In this document: piece after piece, positions 1 to 10,702 of the stretch
Layout of the letters: each line of letters starts with the position of its first letter
How positions within the stretch are numbered: the first letter of the stretch is position 1
Origin: Peromyscus leucopus
Lineage: Eukaryota; Chordata; Mammalia; Rodentia; Cricetidae
Direction of reading: 5' to 3'
DNA: 64,000 nt
Assembly (NCBI RefSeq): GCF_004664715.2
Contig: NC_051069.1
Span: 4,571,001-4,635,000 of the forward strand
Notes under the pieces: model-generated
The model's input: only the letters and a program-made list of their open reading frames with translations
Told to the model about the DNA's origin: nothing
Databases searched by the model: none
Made by a program: the position numbers and the translations under genes

Positions 1-630
1 AATCGCCATTCACACCCAAGGAGCTCCTGGGTATTGGTCCAGAGCCCACAACCAGCAGGAAGATCATAGTGTGTGTTGAATAAAATTACCCATTCTAAAG
101 GTCCTCAGCTATCTTGAATATTTTATTAAAAACCTTTTTTGTAGTGGAGACCAACTGGGACCTCTTCCTCCTAGGAGCGAGCTGTCAATGGTAGTAGAAT
201 TGAAAACCAGACAGAGTCAAGCTTAATTAGCTCTCCTTCACACACACACTAGCTCCAGCCCCAGATTTCTGGTATAGTTTTCCCCAAACCATGAATAACA
301 GTATGGTGGGATTCATTTCCCCAAACCTTTTTTTTTTTTTCAAGAAAGGCACAATTGTTGAACAAGTAGAGAAAGTAAAAATGGAGCAACAGAATTCCAG
401 ATTGTACACAGAATAGTAGCTGAATGATACTAAGAAGGTAGTAATGGTGAAGCAATCACAAAGCTCACTGAGGCACATAAAGGACACTCAGGCAAGTACA
501 GGCTGCTAGGCAGGTTATAGGCTTTTGTTCAGAGGCCGACATTTTGCTAGGTAACACAGGCCAAGTGAGCACCCATTACTGTATTGTGTGAGCTAATTCA
601 ACTCTGGGCTTAATAAACACAACTCAGAGG
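1..630. other. Unique non-coding sequence
   Basis: I see no recognisable gene or repeat apart from a 12-base T run near 329-340 and a short CA stretch near 240. The open frames on the minus strand here are short, lack conserved motifs and look like chance. Confidence 0.5.
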
Positions 631-947
631 TCTAGGAAGATGGCACATTTGGTAAAGTGTTTGCCTTGTGAGCATGAAAACTCAAGTTGGATCCCATGAA
701 CCCATGTTAAAAACAAACAACAACAAAAACAGCCGTGGCGCTAAGTAGGGGTTCCTGCATGTCACGTCAGGGCTGAGAAGGCAGAGACAAGCAGTTGCCT
801 CAGGCATAAAAGGCAGCCCACTTTACCTACTCAGGGAGTTTCAAGCCAGTGGGAGATCATTCCTCAAAACACAAGATGGATAGTGTCCAAAGAGGTCCTT
901 TGGCCTCTATGCACATATGCACACCCGTATCTATACAAGTACACAAG

Positions 948-950
<3 letters not shown>
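631..950 (+). mobile_element. B2-superfamily SINE (tRNA-derived)
   Basis: The head reads like a Pol III tRNA-type promoter (agatggcaca-ttggtaaagtgtttgcctt, then a degenerate ggatccc B box). The body has 'ctcaggcataaaaggcag' and 'cctttggcctctatgcac', and the element runs into a CA tract, the usual 3' end of these SINEs. It is well diverged, so it is an old copy. The exact subfamily (B2, B3 or B3A) cannot be told by eye. Confidence 0.75.

Positions 951-993
<43 letters not shown>
951..993. repeat. (AC)n microsatellite
   Basis: About 21 uninterrupted AC units lie at the 3' tail of the SINE just upstream, so the array probably grew from the SINE tail. It gives His-Thr runs in spurious reading frames. 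Confidence 0.97.
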
Positions 994-995
<2 letters not shown>

Positions 996-999
996 TATG

Positions 1000-1097
1000 G
1001 TTTGGCCAGGTACGGTAGCAGCTATCTATAATACCAACACTTGTGAGGCTGGGGGCAAGGGGGTCATGAGTTCAAGATGTATAACAAGATCTTGACA
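1000..1097 (+). mobile_element. B1/B4-like SINE fragment (7SL-type)
   Basis: The order 'ggccaggtacggtagcagc', 'taataccaacact', 'gaggctgggggcaagg', 'catgagttcaag' follows the 7SL-derived SINE layout (Pol III A box, then 'gagttcaaggcc'). It is diverged and truncated at the 3' end. Confidence 0.65.
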
Positions 1098-1181
1098 AGG
1101 GGGAAAGGGAGGGAGGCCAGGAGGGAAGAAAGAGGAGAAGGGGGAGGAAAAGATGGGAGGGGAGGGAGGAGGAGGAAGAAA
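1098..1181 (+). repeat. GA-rich polypurine tract
   Basis: About 84 bases are almost entirely purine on the + strand with many GGGAGG-type blocks. Such tracts can form triplex (H-DNA) or G-quadruplex structures. It directly abuts the 3' end of the B1-like SINE and may be an expanded tail. Confidence 0.85.
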
Positions 1182-2130
1182 ATATGACCCCTGAGAAGGG
1201 GGTGAACTCAAACAACTCACTGGTTATGAGGAACCTGTAGTTTAGTTACTGTGGTAAGGAAATAAAACCAAAGGCAGTTACAGTGATGTTGGGAAATCAG
1301 TATTCTTTACACCAAGCCCTTTCTGGAATTGCTACATTCCTCTTTATGGCTTTAAACTGCTCTGTTCCTCTAAGTATGGTAAGCTGCCTTCTATAACACG
1401 AAAGAGTCCGGAGAACATTACGTTTGCTTCATGTGTTAAGGTGACTGCCTATTAGTGGCGTTCTTTGTGCTATGGCCTCGCCTGGGGACACCTCTTCAGG
1501 GAGCCCACTCTTTGTAATAATTTTTACAGCATTGCATCTCACAAAAAAAATTTAATATGAGACTGGTTTATTTTGCAAACCATGTGCATATCCAATTTTC
1601 CCTCCGTTTCACAATACACAACACATCTGTTATTTCAATGATAACAGATGTTCTGCTGAAATTGTAATAACTTGTGAGTTAACTATATTCAAAACTTTAT
1701 AGTTACACACGTTCCAATAACTTAATCCCCTACCATTATCTCTTCAAATTGATTTAGCCCTGCAGAAGTTGGAGAAAATCAAATATTCATTGTGTTTGCT
1801 TCGTGCATATATACAAAAATCACATCATGATTTATCTCTCCTGGTATTAATCCTGTCTTCCCTGGAAAGATGGGGTAAAAATCCTAACAGCATCAACAGT
1901 CCCTTTCCTCTTTACTCATGAAGATAAATTTCATAGCCAATTCAGGCTTATTACATGTACATCTGTATACAAGCATTTTTTATTATTTGTAGGAGCCCTA
2001 TAAATCTGATCTGCATTTTCAGCCATTTACCATTTAAATAAATGGCCTTTACTCTCATCTTAGGGGCACAAGCCTACCCCCATTTGGCCATTTTCTCTTT
2101 TATTAAGGAATCGATTCTCTTCCTCCAAAG
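1182..2130. other. Unique non-coding sequence
   Basis: AT-rich sequence without recognisable repeats. It contains the E-box/GATA inverted repeat annotated separately. No exon-like signal is seen. Confidence 0.5.
1623..1651. promoter_or_regulatory. Inverted repeat with E-box-N9-GATA composite
   Basis: Perfect 11-bp arms (ACATCTGTTAT / ATAACAGATGT) flank a 7-base spacer. CATCTG at 1624-1629 is followed after exactly nine bases by TGATAA at 1639-1644, then a second E-box CAGATG at 1645-1650. E-box-N9-WGATAR is the known TAL1/GATA1/LDB1 composite arrangement. That this copy is used is inference. Confidence 0.4.
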
Positions 2131-2225
2131 CCAGCCACCATCTTCCTTTCTGAGTTCTCTTCTTTCTTCTTTCTCTCTTCTCTTCTCTCTCCCTTTCCCC
2201 TTTTCTCTCCCGCCCCCCACCACAT
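2131..2225 (+). repeat. CT-rich polypyrimidine tract
   Basis: About 95 bases are nearly pure C and T, with (TTCT)n- and (TCTC)n-like runs ending in a C run. It is low complexity and produces Arg/Glu-rich or Ser/Leu-rich spurious frames. Confidence 0.85.
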
Positions 2226-2741
2226 ACATACATCCCCAAAAGCCAAGCCAAACAGACCCTGTACCAAGATGTGTGGATTTCAATACAAACCTCTCAGTAG
2301 AGTATACAAGGGGAGGGCAGAGCATGTGTTAAAGCCAGGAGGCAGTCAGTATCTTCTAGTACTTTCCATGCTGGCACAGAGCAGAAGAATTAAGCCACAA
2401 CAGCGCGTAAAGGGACTCTGGGTTTCCTGACTAGGAGCAAAAAGTGATTTGACAAAGGGTGGGACTGGGGTCAAGAGAAGTCTTAAAAGAACAGGCCTAG
2501 AGCTGGTACAAAGAATTTTGCCCTGTGGGAATGCAGTGTGATGCACCCCTACACAGCCAAGGCTCAGAGGTGACTTAGGAAGGCTTCAGTGGAGGCAAGC
2601 AGTGGGTGTGATCTGCCTCAAGTTCAGGTCCACACGCTTTGCTAACGCTTCCCCTTGGAGCCTCTCTGCATTATATACATGGAAACACTGTTCTTCCCAC
2701 ATGTATAGCACTAAGCACAGGCTAGCGGGGCACAGGGCCTG
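2226..2741. other. Unique non-coding sequence
   Basis: No recognisable gene or repeat. Short open frames on both strands overlap each other and show no family motif. Confidence 0.45.
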
Positions 2742-2935
2742 TGATGCCAGGCACCTGGGTTCGAATCCCAGAGCAGCTGTTTTTAGCACTTAGTGTTCTT
2801 TGCACTACGCTGTACCTTGGGTCCCTCTTCTATGAACTGGATAGAGCAGTAGATCTGACTGCATTGTGTTGTTACAGGGGTTGCAGGAGATGAAATTCCA
2901 AGGACCTTAGAAGAAGGCAGAGCACCCAGGACCTA
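2742..2935 (+). mobile_element. MIR SINE (ancient mammalian)
   Basis: It shows the tRNA-derived B box 'ctgggttcgaatccca' (2756-2771), then 'taccttgggtccctcttctatgaactgg', equivalent to the MIR 'cttgggcaag...cctcatctgtaaaatgg'. Next come 'gttgttacaggggttgcaggagatgaa' and 'gcagagcacccagga' in the consensus order. Divergence is high, as expected for a MIR in a rodent. Confidence 0.65.
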
Positions 2936-3935
2936 CTGCTAATACTGGGGCCGTGTCACCCTATCTGTGCTGGGTCTAAAGTTTAGAATCTTTGCAGCCC
3001 ACTGATAAGCTGTCTAGCCAACAATCCCCTCCTCAAGTTGCTCCTGACCTTCGCGCCCCTCACCCCTCACTTAGATCTCCTTCTGTCAAGTGATGTGTTA
3101 GGTGAAAACTCTGTGTTGGGGATTTAATTATGTATACTATCTTTTGAATATTTCCCTTGTTTTAGAAGCATAAATATTTATTTGTATCAAAGGAATTTGT
3201 GTACAGTGTTGAAAATCTACAACTTCTTGTTAAATTTACATTTGCACCTTTTTAAACAAACATTTATAATCATTATTTTATACAGATATGAATATTTCCC
3301 ATTTCTCTGTACACTATAACCCTTTCTATGCATGCAATGTTGGGCCTGATAACTATGCAGTGAAAGTCTGACATATTGAAAGAGACCATTCCCCATGTTT
3401 ACTACTGGCGCCTCTCTGTTGGTATCACATCACTGTTAATGACAGGTCAGTAAACATTTCTCCGAATTGTTATAAAATTCCCTCAGCTGCTATACAATCT
3501 TTATAGAGTGTGACAGGTTTCACACAATTCCTAAAGACAATAGAAAATAAGATAAGCTGTGTGTGTTACGTGAGATGCAAAGTATTAAGCCTTTAAAGAA
3601 AATAGAAGCAAGTGGAAAAATGATTAGATGGGTGCTTGTAAAGAAATTCTCCTGAAAGCAGAAAGGACTCCAAGAACATTAAGTTTAATTCCAAATGTGT
3701 TAGTGTTCAAAAGTCTGACTTGCTTGAGGACAATAAAGACCCATGTGCGGAGCTGGTACTTTCCCTAGACACAGGTACCATGCTTTGTCTAATGTCTACC
3801 ACGCTGCAAAGGATGATTCGTGCTGTTGAAGTACAATCATGAGACTAAGAAAGAATGGCCAGGGAGCACCAACAAGGGGGCACAGAGAGGAACAGGGCCA
3901 GCCAGGGGGAATTCACAGCATAAATGAAAGGGAAG
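2936..3935. other. Unique, AT-rich non-coding sequence
   Basis: Between about 3100 and 3720 the sequence is AT-rich, without SINEs or simple repeats, and could include conserved non-coding DNA. No coding signal is seen. Confidence 0.5.
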
Positions 3936-4012
3936 TGTTGAGGAGATTGCTCAGCCAGCAAAGTGCTTGCCTTGCAAATTATGAGGACCTGAGTCGGCTG
4001 CTCAGAACGTCT
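3936..4012 (+). mobile_element. Truncated B2/ID-type SINE head
   Basis: 'ttgaggagattgctcagccagc', 'aaagtgcttgccttgcaa' and 'gaggacctgagt' match the tRNA-like 5' head of rodent B2/B3 SINEs. The body after about 4012 is not recognisable, so this is a 3'-truncated or decayed copy. Confidence 0.6.
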
Positions 4013-5590
4013 CTCTCAGCATCATTCTCTCACGCGCTGTCACATCCTGGCTTGATGCATTCTCAAAGCCCACATACGTGGACAAGTGCTTCCGTCTAGC
4101 AAAGGTGCATATAATGAATGGTACACACAACTCCTCTTCAGGACCTGAAACATGCCAGATGCTTCCCCTGCGATAGAAACAGTGATCAGCATCCTCAGGG
4201 GGATACAATCTAGTGAGAGTTGGAGGACTGATAGGAAAGTGTAATTCCATGATGAAAATACTAAGAGTTACAGACATCCGGTCTGCAGAGGGGCAAGTAA
4301 GTCAACCCTGGAGAAGTGGAGGATAGGTCCCCTGGGCATAAAGTAACTGAAATAACATCCTTGAAACAGGATGAGGCTTAGCTGGGCAAGGGAAGAGGTG
4401 AATTGTTTCAAGAGAGTGGGTTGGCATGTTCAAGGAGTCTGAAAGGGGGAAAATGTGCAGCCTACTGTGACTTGTAGGTGATGTGGGTCAGAAACGCATG
4501 TGGATAAAAGACACAACCAACCACAGCAGGCTATGCAAAGCACTTTAGTCTCAGCCGCTGTAGACATGGGTCTTAGGAACTAACTGAAAATGTTTCAAGC
4601 CTGGAGTGGATATGAGCAAGTTGCTTTAGGAAGGTCCTTCCGGGTGCAGTGGACCTATGCTGGGTGCAGTGGTCCTAAGCTGGAAGAGAGCTAGGGTAAA
4701 GGCCAGCCAAGCAGCTACATGGCCATTGCAGAGACATGGCAGCCTGAGCGGCTGTAGAAGAGCCAGATGGGGGTGGACAGGGAGGACTGTAGACCTGACT
4801 GGGGAGAGGAAGGGTAAAGAGTCCACTCTGGGTAACAGGGGGACTGTGGCTCCTTCAGCTGAGATGGGGACCTAAGGAGAGAAACAGGCTTGAAATGCGA
4901 GTCCAGTTATGCAAAAGGGTATCGTTCAGCTGGGCCTGGACTCGGGTAAGCAAAAGGCATTCCAAGCAGCTCAGCCTGTGCTCCTCAGATGACACTGTAC
5001 CACCAGGAAGGCAGCAACTGGCCTCTTCCAGTGACATTTCTGGAGTCCCCTCTCTCTGTGTGAAATGGACTATGGTCTTCTCTCCTTCAAGCATCATGAT
5101 TCCATCACATTAAACAATGAATGGTGGAAAGATCATTCCTCTCTCTCACTGTTTTTCCTGCTTCTATCACAAAGCAACACCTTTCCCAAATGCTGGCTCC
5201 CCTACCGAAGACTCTCATCAGCCAGAAGTAGGCAAACTGCCAACCCTGGGTAGGTTCTTCCCCGGGAAAGGGGATGGCAGTGCCACAGTTGTCTGTGGCT
5301 AATCACAGCCCAGGCCCTGAGGCCGGAAGGAGAATTGCTTCCCTGAGCTTACTGGTGCCCTAGAAGATCTGCACAAAATGCCTGTGCAGGCTTAGTTAGG
5401 CACACTGTGGCAGCTTAAAAAACCACAGTATATTGCTTCTTCTTGCAGCTTGCTCAATGCAAGATGGCCCACTACCATCCTCCCAGGGACTGGGCTGAAG
5501 AAAACACTATCTACACCTGTGCATCCTCGGTTACACTAGTTGGGACAGAATATTCTAGAAGTCTCATATCAGTCACTGAAACCCAGACTT
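4013..5590. other. Unique non-coding sequence
   Basis: No gene or known repeat is recognised apart from the two-copy tandem repeat at 4642-4681. Open frames of 60-90 codons on both strands overlap in mirror fashion, as chance frames do. Confidence 0.5.
4642..4681 (+). repeat. Two-copy 20-bp tandem duplication
   Basis: Unit 4642-4661 and unit 4662-4681 match at 18 of 20 positions, with differences at the 12th and 17th bases. This is a small local duplication, possibly variable between individuals. Confidence 0.8.
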
Positions 5591-5591
5591 C

Positions 5592-5825
5592 AAGGCTTAG
5601 GATATAGCTTAGTTGGTAGAGGACTTTTCTAACATGCATGAAGCCATGGGTTCAATCCCCAGCACCGCATCAACCAAGCTTGGTGGCACACACCTGTGAT
5701 CTCAGCACTGTGGAGGTGGAGACAGTTGGAGCAGAAGGGTCAGAGCATTTCCTGGCTATATCCCTGCCAGTCTGGGCTCCAGAAGACCTCGTCAAAACCA
5801 AAAGTAAATAATATAAATAAATACA
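5592..5825 (+). mobile_element. B4-family SINE (ID head plus B1-like body)
   Basis: The ID/tRNA-like head ('ggatatagcttagttggtag', 'acatgcatgaagccatggg', 'ttcaatccccagcaccgca') is followed by a 7SL-like body ('cttggtggcacacacctgtg', 'ctcagcactgtggaggtgga') and an A/T-rich tail. This order defines the B4/RSINE group. Confidence 0.85.
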
Positions 5826-7324
5826 GCAAGTAAATATGGACTATTTGTAAAGGACAGAAGTAGTCACCTGGCTTCACTGTACCACTAGGAAGGTAGGAAT
5901 GAGAGTCCAGAAAACTAGAAAATGCCCAGCACCCTTAAGAGCCACCTAATCACCATCTCGGGTGAATCCAGGGATTAGCCGGCAGAGGAAGTCTACTGTC
6001 TCCCGGGACAGCCCATTTCCCGCTTCCTCACTCTCCGTCGACAAACAATCCATCTTTCTAATGAATCGGACGATCCCTCCTCAGCATCTGTCCCTTGTTC
6101 TACACCCTCACCCTGCAATGTTTTTCATCTTTCCCATGACAGACTTCCAACCAGTCAGAGATAATTATCACACCCTCCCAGGTCCTCCGTTTAGCAAATT
6201 GAATCAAAATTTCAATTAGTAGTTCAAATTTTCAAGCACTGAGAAAATATAGTGACATTAAATTGCACGTTTGGGAAGAGTACAGCCATTTGATCTAGCT
6301 TCAGAGCAGGAGATACAAACTGACACATTGGATGAGACAAAGATAATGGATTGGGAGGCAGGCTCCTATCTGAAACTCAGGACAGAGGACCAAATAACAC
6401 AGGATGTCTTTTTCTCTTTTGACTCAAATTCAATGTGAAATTCTCCTTCTTCAGCTGCCACGTTGCTTCCAGCCCGATAGACTAAAGACGTCCCCGCGCT
6501 TAGTTACCTTCTTTGACTGCTGGAGGTGGTACCAACAAAGACACAAAGGGAGCTCAGAATTTCCTCTGATTCTACTAATTGAGTCATCTTATGTTTAGAC
6601 AAGTGTTATTTGAGGCTAAATTACAGAGTCTTAATTCAGACAGAGACTCTTAGAATCTACAACTAATGAATCTTTCTTTCTCCAGAAGTGTTTCTTAATA
6701 CAGCCACTTAACTAAGGAGCCAGAAAAGACAACAAATTGGGGACTTTCCTTCTTCCTGGGCTGCGCTTATGAATTGTGGGTTAATTGCATAACAAGCCAG
6801 CCAGTTAACACCTGCTGTAGATGTACATCCTGGCAGCCATGTATCATCTTCCACCTGATACGGACTTTGTGGAAACCAGGGTGTTTTAGCAGGACTGAAG
6901 GTCAGCCCCATTTGTCAAAGCAGGGACAGTCCCTTTGTCTGAGACAGCCTTATCTGGGTTGTGGAGTCGCTCAAGGACATCATTTGCCTTCCAATCAGCA
7001 CAGCCTTGAGAAAGTTGAGCTGTGAGAACAGTGGGCCTTCTTACTCACTTATTTCCAGCAACTGCTCTTGTCCGTATTAGTAGGCCAGACTCCACAGGCT
7101 GCTGATACAAAGGCATCCATCCTTTGCTAGGACCTGGGAATATACTTCTCTTAGCCTAACCACACCAGAAGTAATTTCAGTGGGTCTTCGCTTGAACTCC
7201 GCTCATCAGGGTAGAGATAGGACGGGGTGCTAGTGAGGTCGGGGAATTGAATGTGTGCTCATGGACATGGGCAGAGGGGAATACTGGCTAACATCTAACA
7301 CAGAGAACACAGGTAGCAGATTCA
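5826..7324. other. Unique non-coding sequence
   Basis: No repeat or gene is recognised. Frames of 60-85 codons are present on both strands without any conserved motif. Confidence 0.5.
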
Positions 7325-7470
7325 CTGATTTGGTAATTATTTATTGAGCCTAATCTAGCAAGCCCTGATGGGCACTAGAACTATTGTAAATAAACAAAGA
7401 CAGCCAATTCCTTGTTTTACTGGGGCTCACATTCTTGTGTGCACGTCAATCACATAATCACCTCACTTGT
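7325..7470. repeat. Possible ancient mammalian interspersed repeat
   Basis: 'aattatttattgagcctaatctag', 'gccctgatgggcactagaactattg' and 'actggggctcacattct' resemble the widespread mammalian motif 'tttattgagcacctactatgtgccaggcactg ... ggagctcacattct'. The family is not assigned, and divergence is too high to be sure by eye. Confidence 0.35.
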
Positions 7471-7479
7471 AACACTTAG

Positions 7480-7690
7480 ACTGTAACTAACAAGGACCTG
7501 GCTTTGTTCTACATTCCTCACAGTTCATCCTTACAACCACCCTATGGAGGGACCACTATCCTCATCCCTGCTTCCAGATGAGAAAACTAAGCCACAAAGA
7601 GAGGCAGTCATTTGCCTAGATCCTATAGCCAGTAAGTGGTAAAGGAAAGAGCGGAAGGGACAGACAGGTCCCAATGCCACACTGTCCCCC
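7480..7690 (-). mobile_element. MIR SINE, minus strand
   Basis: 'catccttacaaccaccctatgga', 'actatcctcatccctgcttccagatg', 'agaaaactaagccacaaagag' and 'cctatagccagtaagtggtaaa' reproduce the reverse complement of the MIR core in order. It is one of the best-preserved MIR copies in the window. Confidence 0.85.
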
Positions 7691-7954
7691 TCTCAGGGAA
7701 CAAAGAGCCTTTCAAAGGCTTTCAGGAATACCTTCCCCAAGCAATGTAACAAACAGTCACTCCCTCGTCAATTCCCTCAAAGCCCATTCTCCACATTGGG
7801 CTTAGCTGCTGCAGTACACCGTCCTTGGGCATCATGTTTTAACATTTCTGAAATCAGAGTGCATCCTAAAATCAAGAAAAAGCTTAAGAGGTGGAATTGT
7901 GCCGGACTGTTTTCTCTTACTGATAGGGAACATAATGAGAATTCCTAAAGGGAT

Positions 7955-8360
7955 AAAGGCTATATACATCAGCTCGGGGAGCACTAACTTAGCCTGCAGG
8001 AAGACCAGGGTCCAACCCACAGCACTGTATAAACTTGTCAGGGTAGTCCACACCTGCAATCCCCAGATTCCAGAAGTGAAGATGGGGAGGTCAGAAGTTC
8101 AAAGTCAGTTCAAACCCAAGTTCTGTTGCCAGCACACACATCGGGTGACTCACAGCTACCTTTATCTACAGTCTCAAGAGATCTAACACCTTCTCTGGCA
8201 TTCTCAGGCACCTGCACTTATGTGTACATGCCTGCACAGAGATATGTACATATCCATAATTAAAATTTTTAATTAAGAAGAAGAAGAAGCATTACAAGGT
8301 TACCTTCAGTTACACAGTGAGTTTGAGGTCAGCCTGAGCTAATAAGTCTCTGTGTCAGAC
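7955..8360 (+). mobile_element. B4-type SINE split by a younger B2/B3 insertion
   Basis: The head and body (7955-8128) end at 'gaggtcagaagttcaaagtc'. The matching 3' end resumes at about 8293 with 'aaggttaccttcagttacac' and 'agtgagtttgaggtcagcctg'. The middle is occupied by a B2/B3 element, so the B4 is the older layer. Confidence 0.65.
8129..8290 (+). mobile_element. B2/B3 SINE 3' part nested in a B4
   Basis: 'cagcacacacatcgggtgac', 'tcacagctacctttatctac', 'acaccttctctggcattctc' and 'tgtgtacatgcctgcacaga' follow the B2/B3 body, ending in an A/T tail and a short (AAG)n run at about 8274-8288. The tRNA-like head is missing, so the copy is 5'-truncated. Confidence 0.65.
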
Positions 8361-9109
8361 ACAATGGAAGATGAGACTTGCTGCTGGCTCTGCCCACCAC
8401 CCTGGCAAAGCACAGACTCAGGACAGGGCAAGTCTCAGCTATTTGACAAGTGAGCCATTACATTCTCAAGTTGTCAACTGAAAAAGGGAAAAATCTGGAC
8501 AACTAGACACCAAGTCACACTTAGAGCCAAGTGTCCACACTGAAGAAGAAACTGAGACCCAAGGGCAATGTCTTTCTCTCGGTGACCTGCTGAATAATGA
8601 TGGACAGAGGTTGACTGGCCCTGCTCTCCTGACTGCCTATCCTATCCGGGCCGGTTCCTGCTGTCCTTTGCTCTCCCCAGCCAGACTTCCTTAAAGCAAC
8701 CAACCAAAGAAACCTAAAGCCACAGGGAGCCTGTGAAGAACACACTCCTTATTATTCTCATTGCTTAAGTCAAATCCTTTACTCCAACAGCAACAAAACT
8801 AATCTTTTCCCCTCAACCAAGGCATCTGTAACAATAAACACATTACTTCCTGAAAGAAAGAAATTCCTCATTTTCCCATATTGACTGTGATTCAGTTTTA
8901 CTCTGAATTTTTGGATGTCACTCCCACGTTCCCTTGAACCAAGAGTTCTGATTTTTCCTGACCAACTGACAGTGCCTCTTAAATCTAGGAATTGATGAAT
9001 GGTTCTTTTGGCTCTGCAGGGAACCCAGCAGTTTTTTGAACCATAAGGCATATGCACAGAGACATGATATCTTTGAACCAAGGGAAACATGACTGCACAA
9101 GTTCGCTCA

Positions 9110-9111
<2 letters not shown>
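8361..9111. other. Unique non-coding sequence
   Basis: No repeat or gene is recognised. The minus-strand frames here continue into the CT tract and are not real genes. Confidence 0.5.
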
Positions 9112-9183
<72 letters not shown>

Positions 9184-9184
9184 C
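9112..9184. repeat. (CT)n microsatellite
   Basis: About 36 CT units with a single interruption near the 3' end. It encodes Leu-Ser or Arg-Glu runs in spurious frames, which accounts for the 170-codon minus-strand frame across it. Confidence 0.97.
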
Positions 9185-10063
9185 ACCAAACAAAGAGGAC
9201 AGACATTTGGGGGACCTGAGTCATGCCTTTCATTAGGATGCTGCCTGCTAGCATTCTCCCTAAAAATAGTCATCAGGCCAGTGGAGACCATACTCTGGAA
9301 GATTGTTCTGTACCGAGAGCCTTTTTAGCTGCTTAAGTCGCAGGCATTTTGACTAAATTAGAAAAGTTCGTCACTTTGCTCCTTGTGAACACAGTGCTTT
9401 GAAGCCAGAGCTTCCGAAACAGAGTTTGGAAAAGAGATCGGAAAAATGTCACCTTTGCATCTGGGAATAAAGATGTTGCTGGCACCTGGGGAGATGGAGA
9501 CGGAATGGAAGCTGCTACTTACGGGTGCCTGCACAGTCCATTTCTACCCAGAGCTATTTCCTTCAGGTCTACTTTCTGCTTCACCTATGAGCTCTGGGCA
9601 TGGAATAATCAAGCAGTATCTAATGTGTCAGATCCACATTCTGAAGTGTTTCATTTCTCTACAGATAAGGCACTCATGATTCTAGAACACACAGTAGGAG
9701 TTCCAAGTAAATAAACAATTCAGATCTACTCAGTCAGATCCGAAAAGCATTCCCCAGCATTCTTTCCAAATTCCTCATCTTATTCTTTGGGCTTCTCCTC
9801 TGAGCCTGCCATGGATTCCTTAATTTCCATGTATCTCATATCAGCTGTTGAGATGCTTTAAATATAAATTCTGTTAGCATATTTCAGTGTGCTTTCTTAT
9901 TTATGTTATATGTTTAGGGAACTTTCCCTCATATTATCTCACTGTGGCTTCCTATACCAAACAGACTAGTTGGTGCATTCACGAGCTCTCATGGGCAGAC
10001 TGCTTGAGGGTCTCCTGTGAGAGTACTCATGAATTATCATGGCCATGCCTTTCTCAAAAGACA
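9185..10063. other. Unique non-coding sequence
   Basis: Nothing recognisable: no splice-site-flanked frame with a conserved motif and no repeat. Confidence 0.45.
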
Positions 10064-10400
10064 TCCTGTATGGCTAGTAGGATTGCTTAGTAGTGATAGT
10101 ACTTGCTTGGCAAATACAAGGATCTGAATTCAAATCCCAGAACCCACATAAAACTGTCAGGCTTGGTGGTACGTGTGCTAGTCATCTCAGTGCTGGGGAG
10201 GTGGAGGCAGGAGGATCCCTGGGGCTTACTAACCAGCCAGTCTAGCCAAATTGGTGAGCCCCAAGTTCAGACCCTGCTCAAAGGAGATGGATTAGATTCC
10301 TAAAGACAATTCTTAAGGCTGTCCTCAAGTCTCCATATGCACACACACTTAAACTTGCACATGCACACACACAACACATGCACACATACACATAAAATTG
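10064..10400 (+). mobile_element. B2-superfamily SINE, long form
   Basis: The head ('aggattgcttagtagtgata', 'gtacttgcttggcaaataca', 'caaatcccagaacccacata') is followed by 'tcaggcttggtggtacgtg', 'ggggaggtggaggcaggagg', 'atccctggggcttactaacc' and a CA-rich tail. This long variant with the 'cctggggctt...ccagccagtct' block recurs at 20325, 33208 and 47412. Confidence 0.8.
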
Positions 10401-10424
10401 CACTTATGCCAATAAAAACAATTT

Positions 10425-10556
10425 TGAGATCCAGGTGTGGTGGTACTTGCCTATGACCCCAGAACACAGGAGGCTGAAGCAAGAGGGTTATCAGCTTGAG
10501 ACCAACCTGTGCTAAGTTTTATGCCAGCCTAGGCTACATAGTAAAACACTGTCTTG
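10425..10556 (+). mobile_element. B1/B4-like SINE fragment
   Basis: 'gatccaggtgtggtggtacttg', 'cacaggaggctgaagcaag', 'gccagcctaggctacatagt' and 'aaaacactgtctt' give the 7SL-like order. It is diverged and lacks an ID head. Confidence 0.7.
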
Positions 10557-10577
10557 GTAATATTACTACTAATTGAC

Positions 10578-10702
10578 GTTAACCATGGTGGTGGCACATG
10601 CCTATGTTCCCAGGACCCAAGAGGCAGGGCCAGTTGGAACAGATATTCAAAGTTATTCTTGGCTTTAAAGTGAGGTCAAGGCCTGTCTAGGGTAAAAAGA
10701 AA
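10578..10702 (+). mobile_element. B1-like SINE fragment
   Basis: 'taaccatggtggtggcacatg', 'cctatgttcccaggaccc' and a tail of 'aaaaagaaaaagaaaa' suggest a decayed 7SL-type SINE directly after the previous one. A similar 'gtaatattactactaatt' sequence precedes this copy (10557-10575) and follows the B4 at 11972-12172. Confidence 0.5.

Noticed and set aside
2742..2790. tRNA gene suggested by the intact-looking B box 'ggttcgaatccc'
   Set aside because: No acceptor stem, anticodon arm or matching 3' end. The surrounding order matches MIR, which derives from a tRNA.
3405..3425. CTCF-like core (tggcgcctctctgttgg)
   Set aside because: It needs a one-base gap and several mismatches to fit the CTCF consensus, so it is not supported.
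8779..9291. 170-codon minus-strand frame, the second longest I weighed
   Set aside because: Its middle is an Arg-Glu run translated from the (CT)n tract, and the flanks have no recognisable domain. Length comes from the repeat lacking stops.
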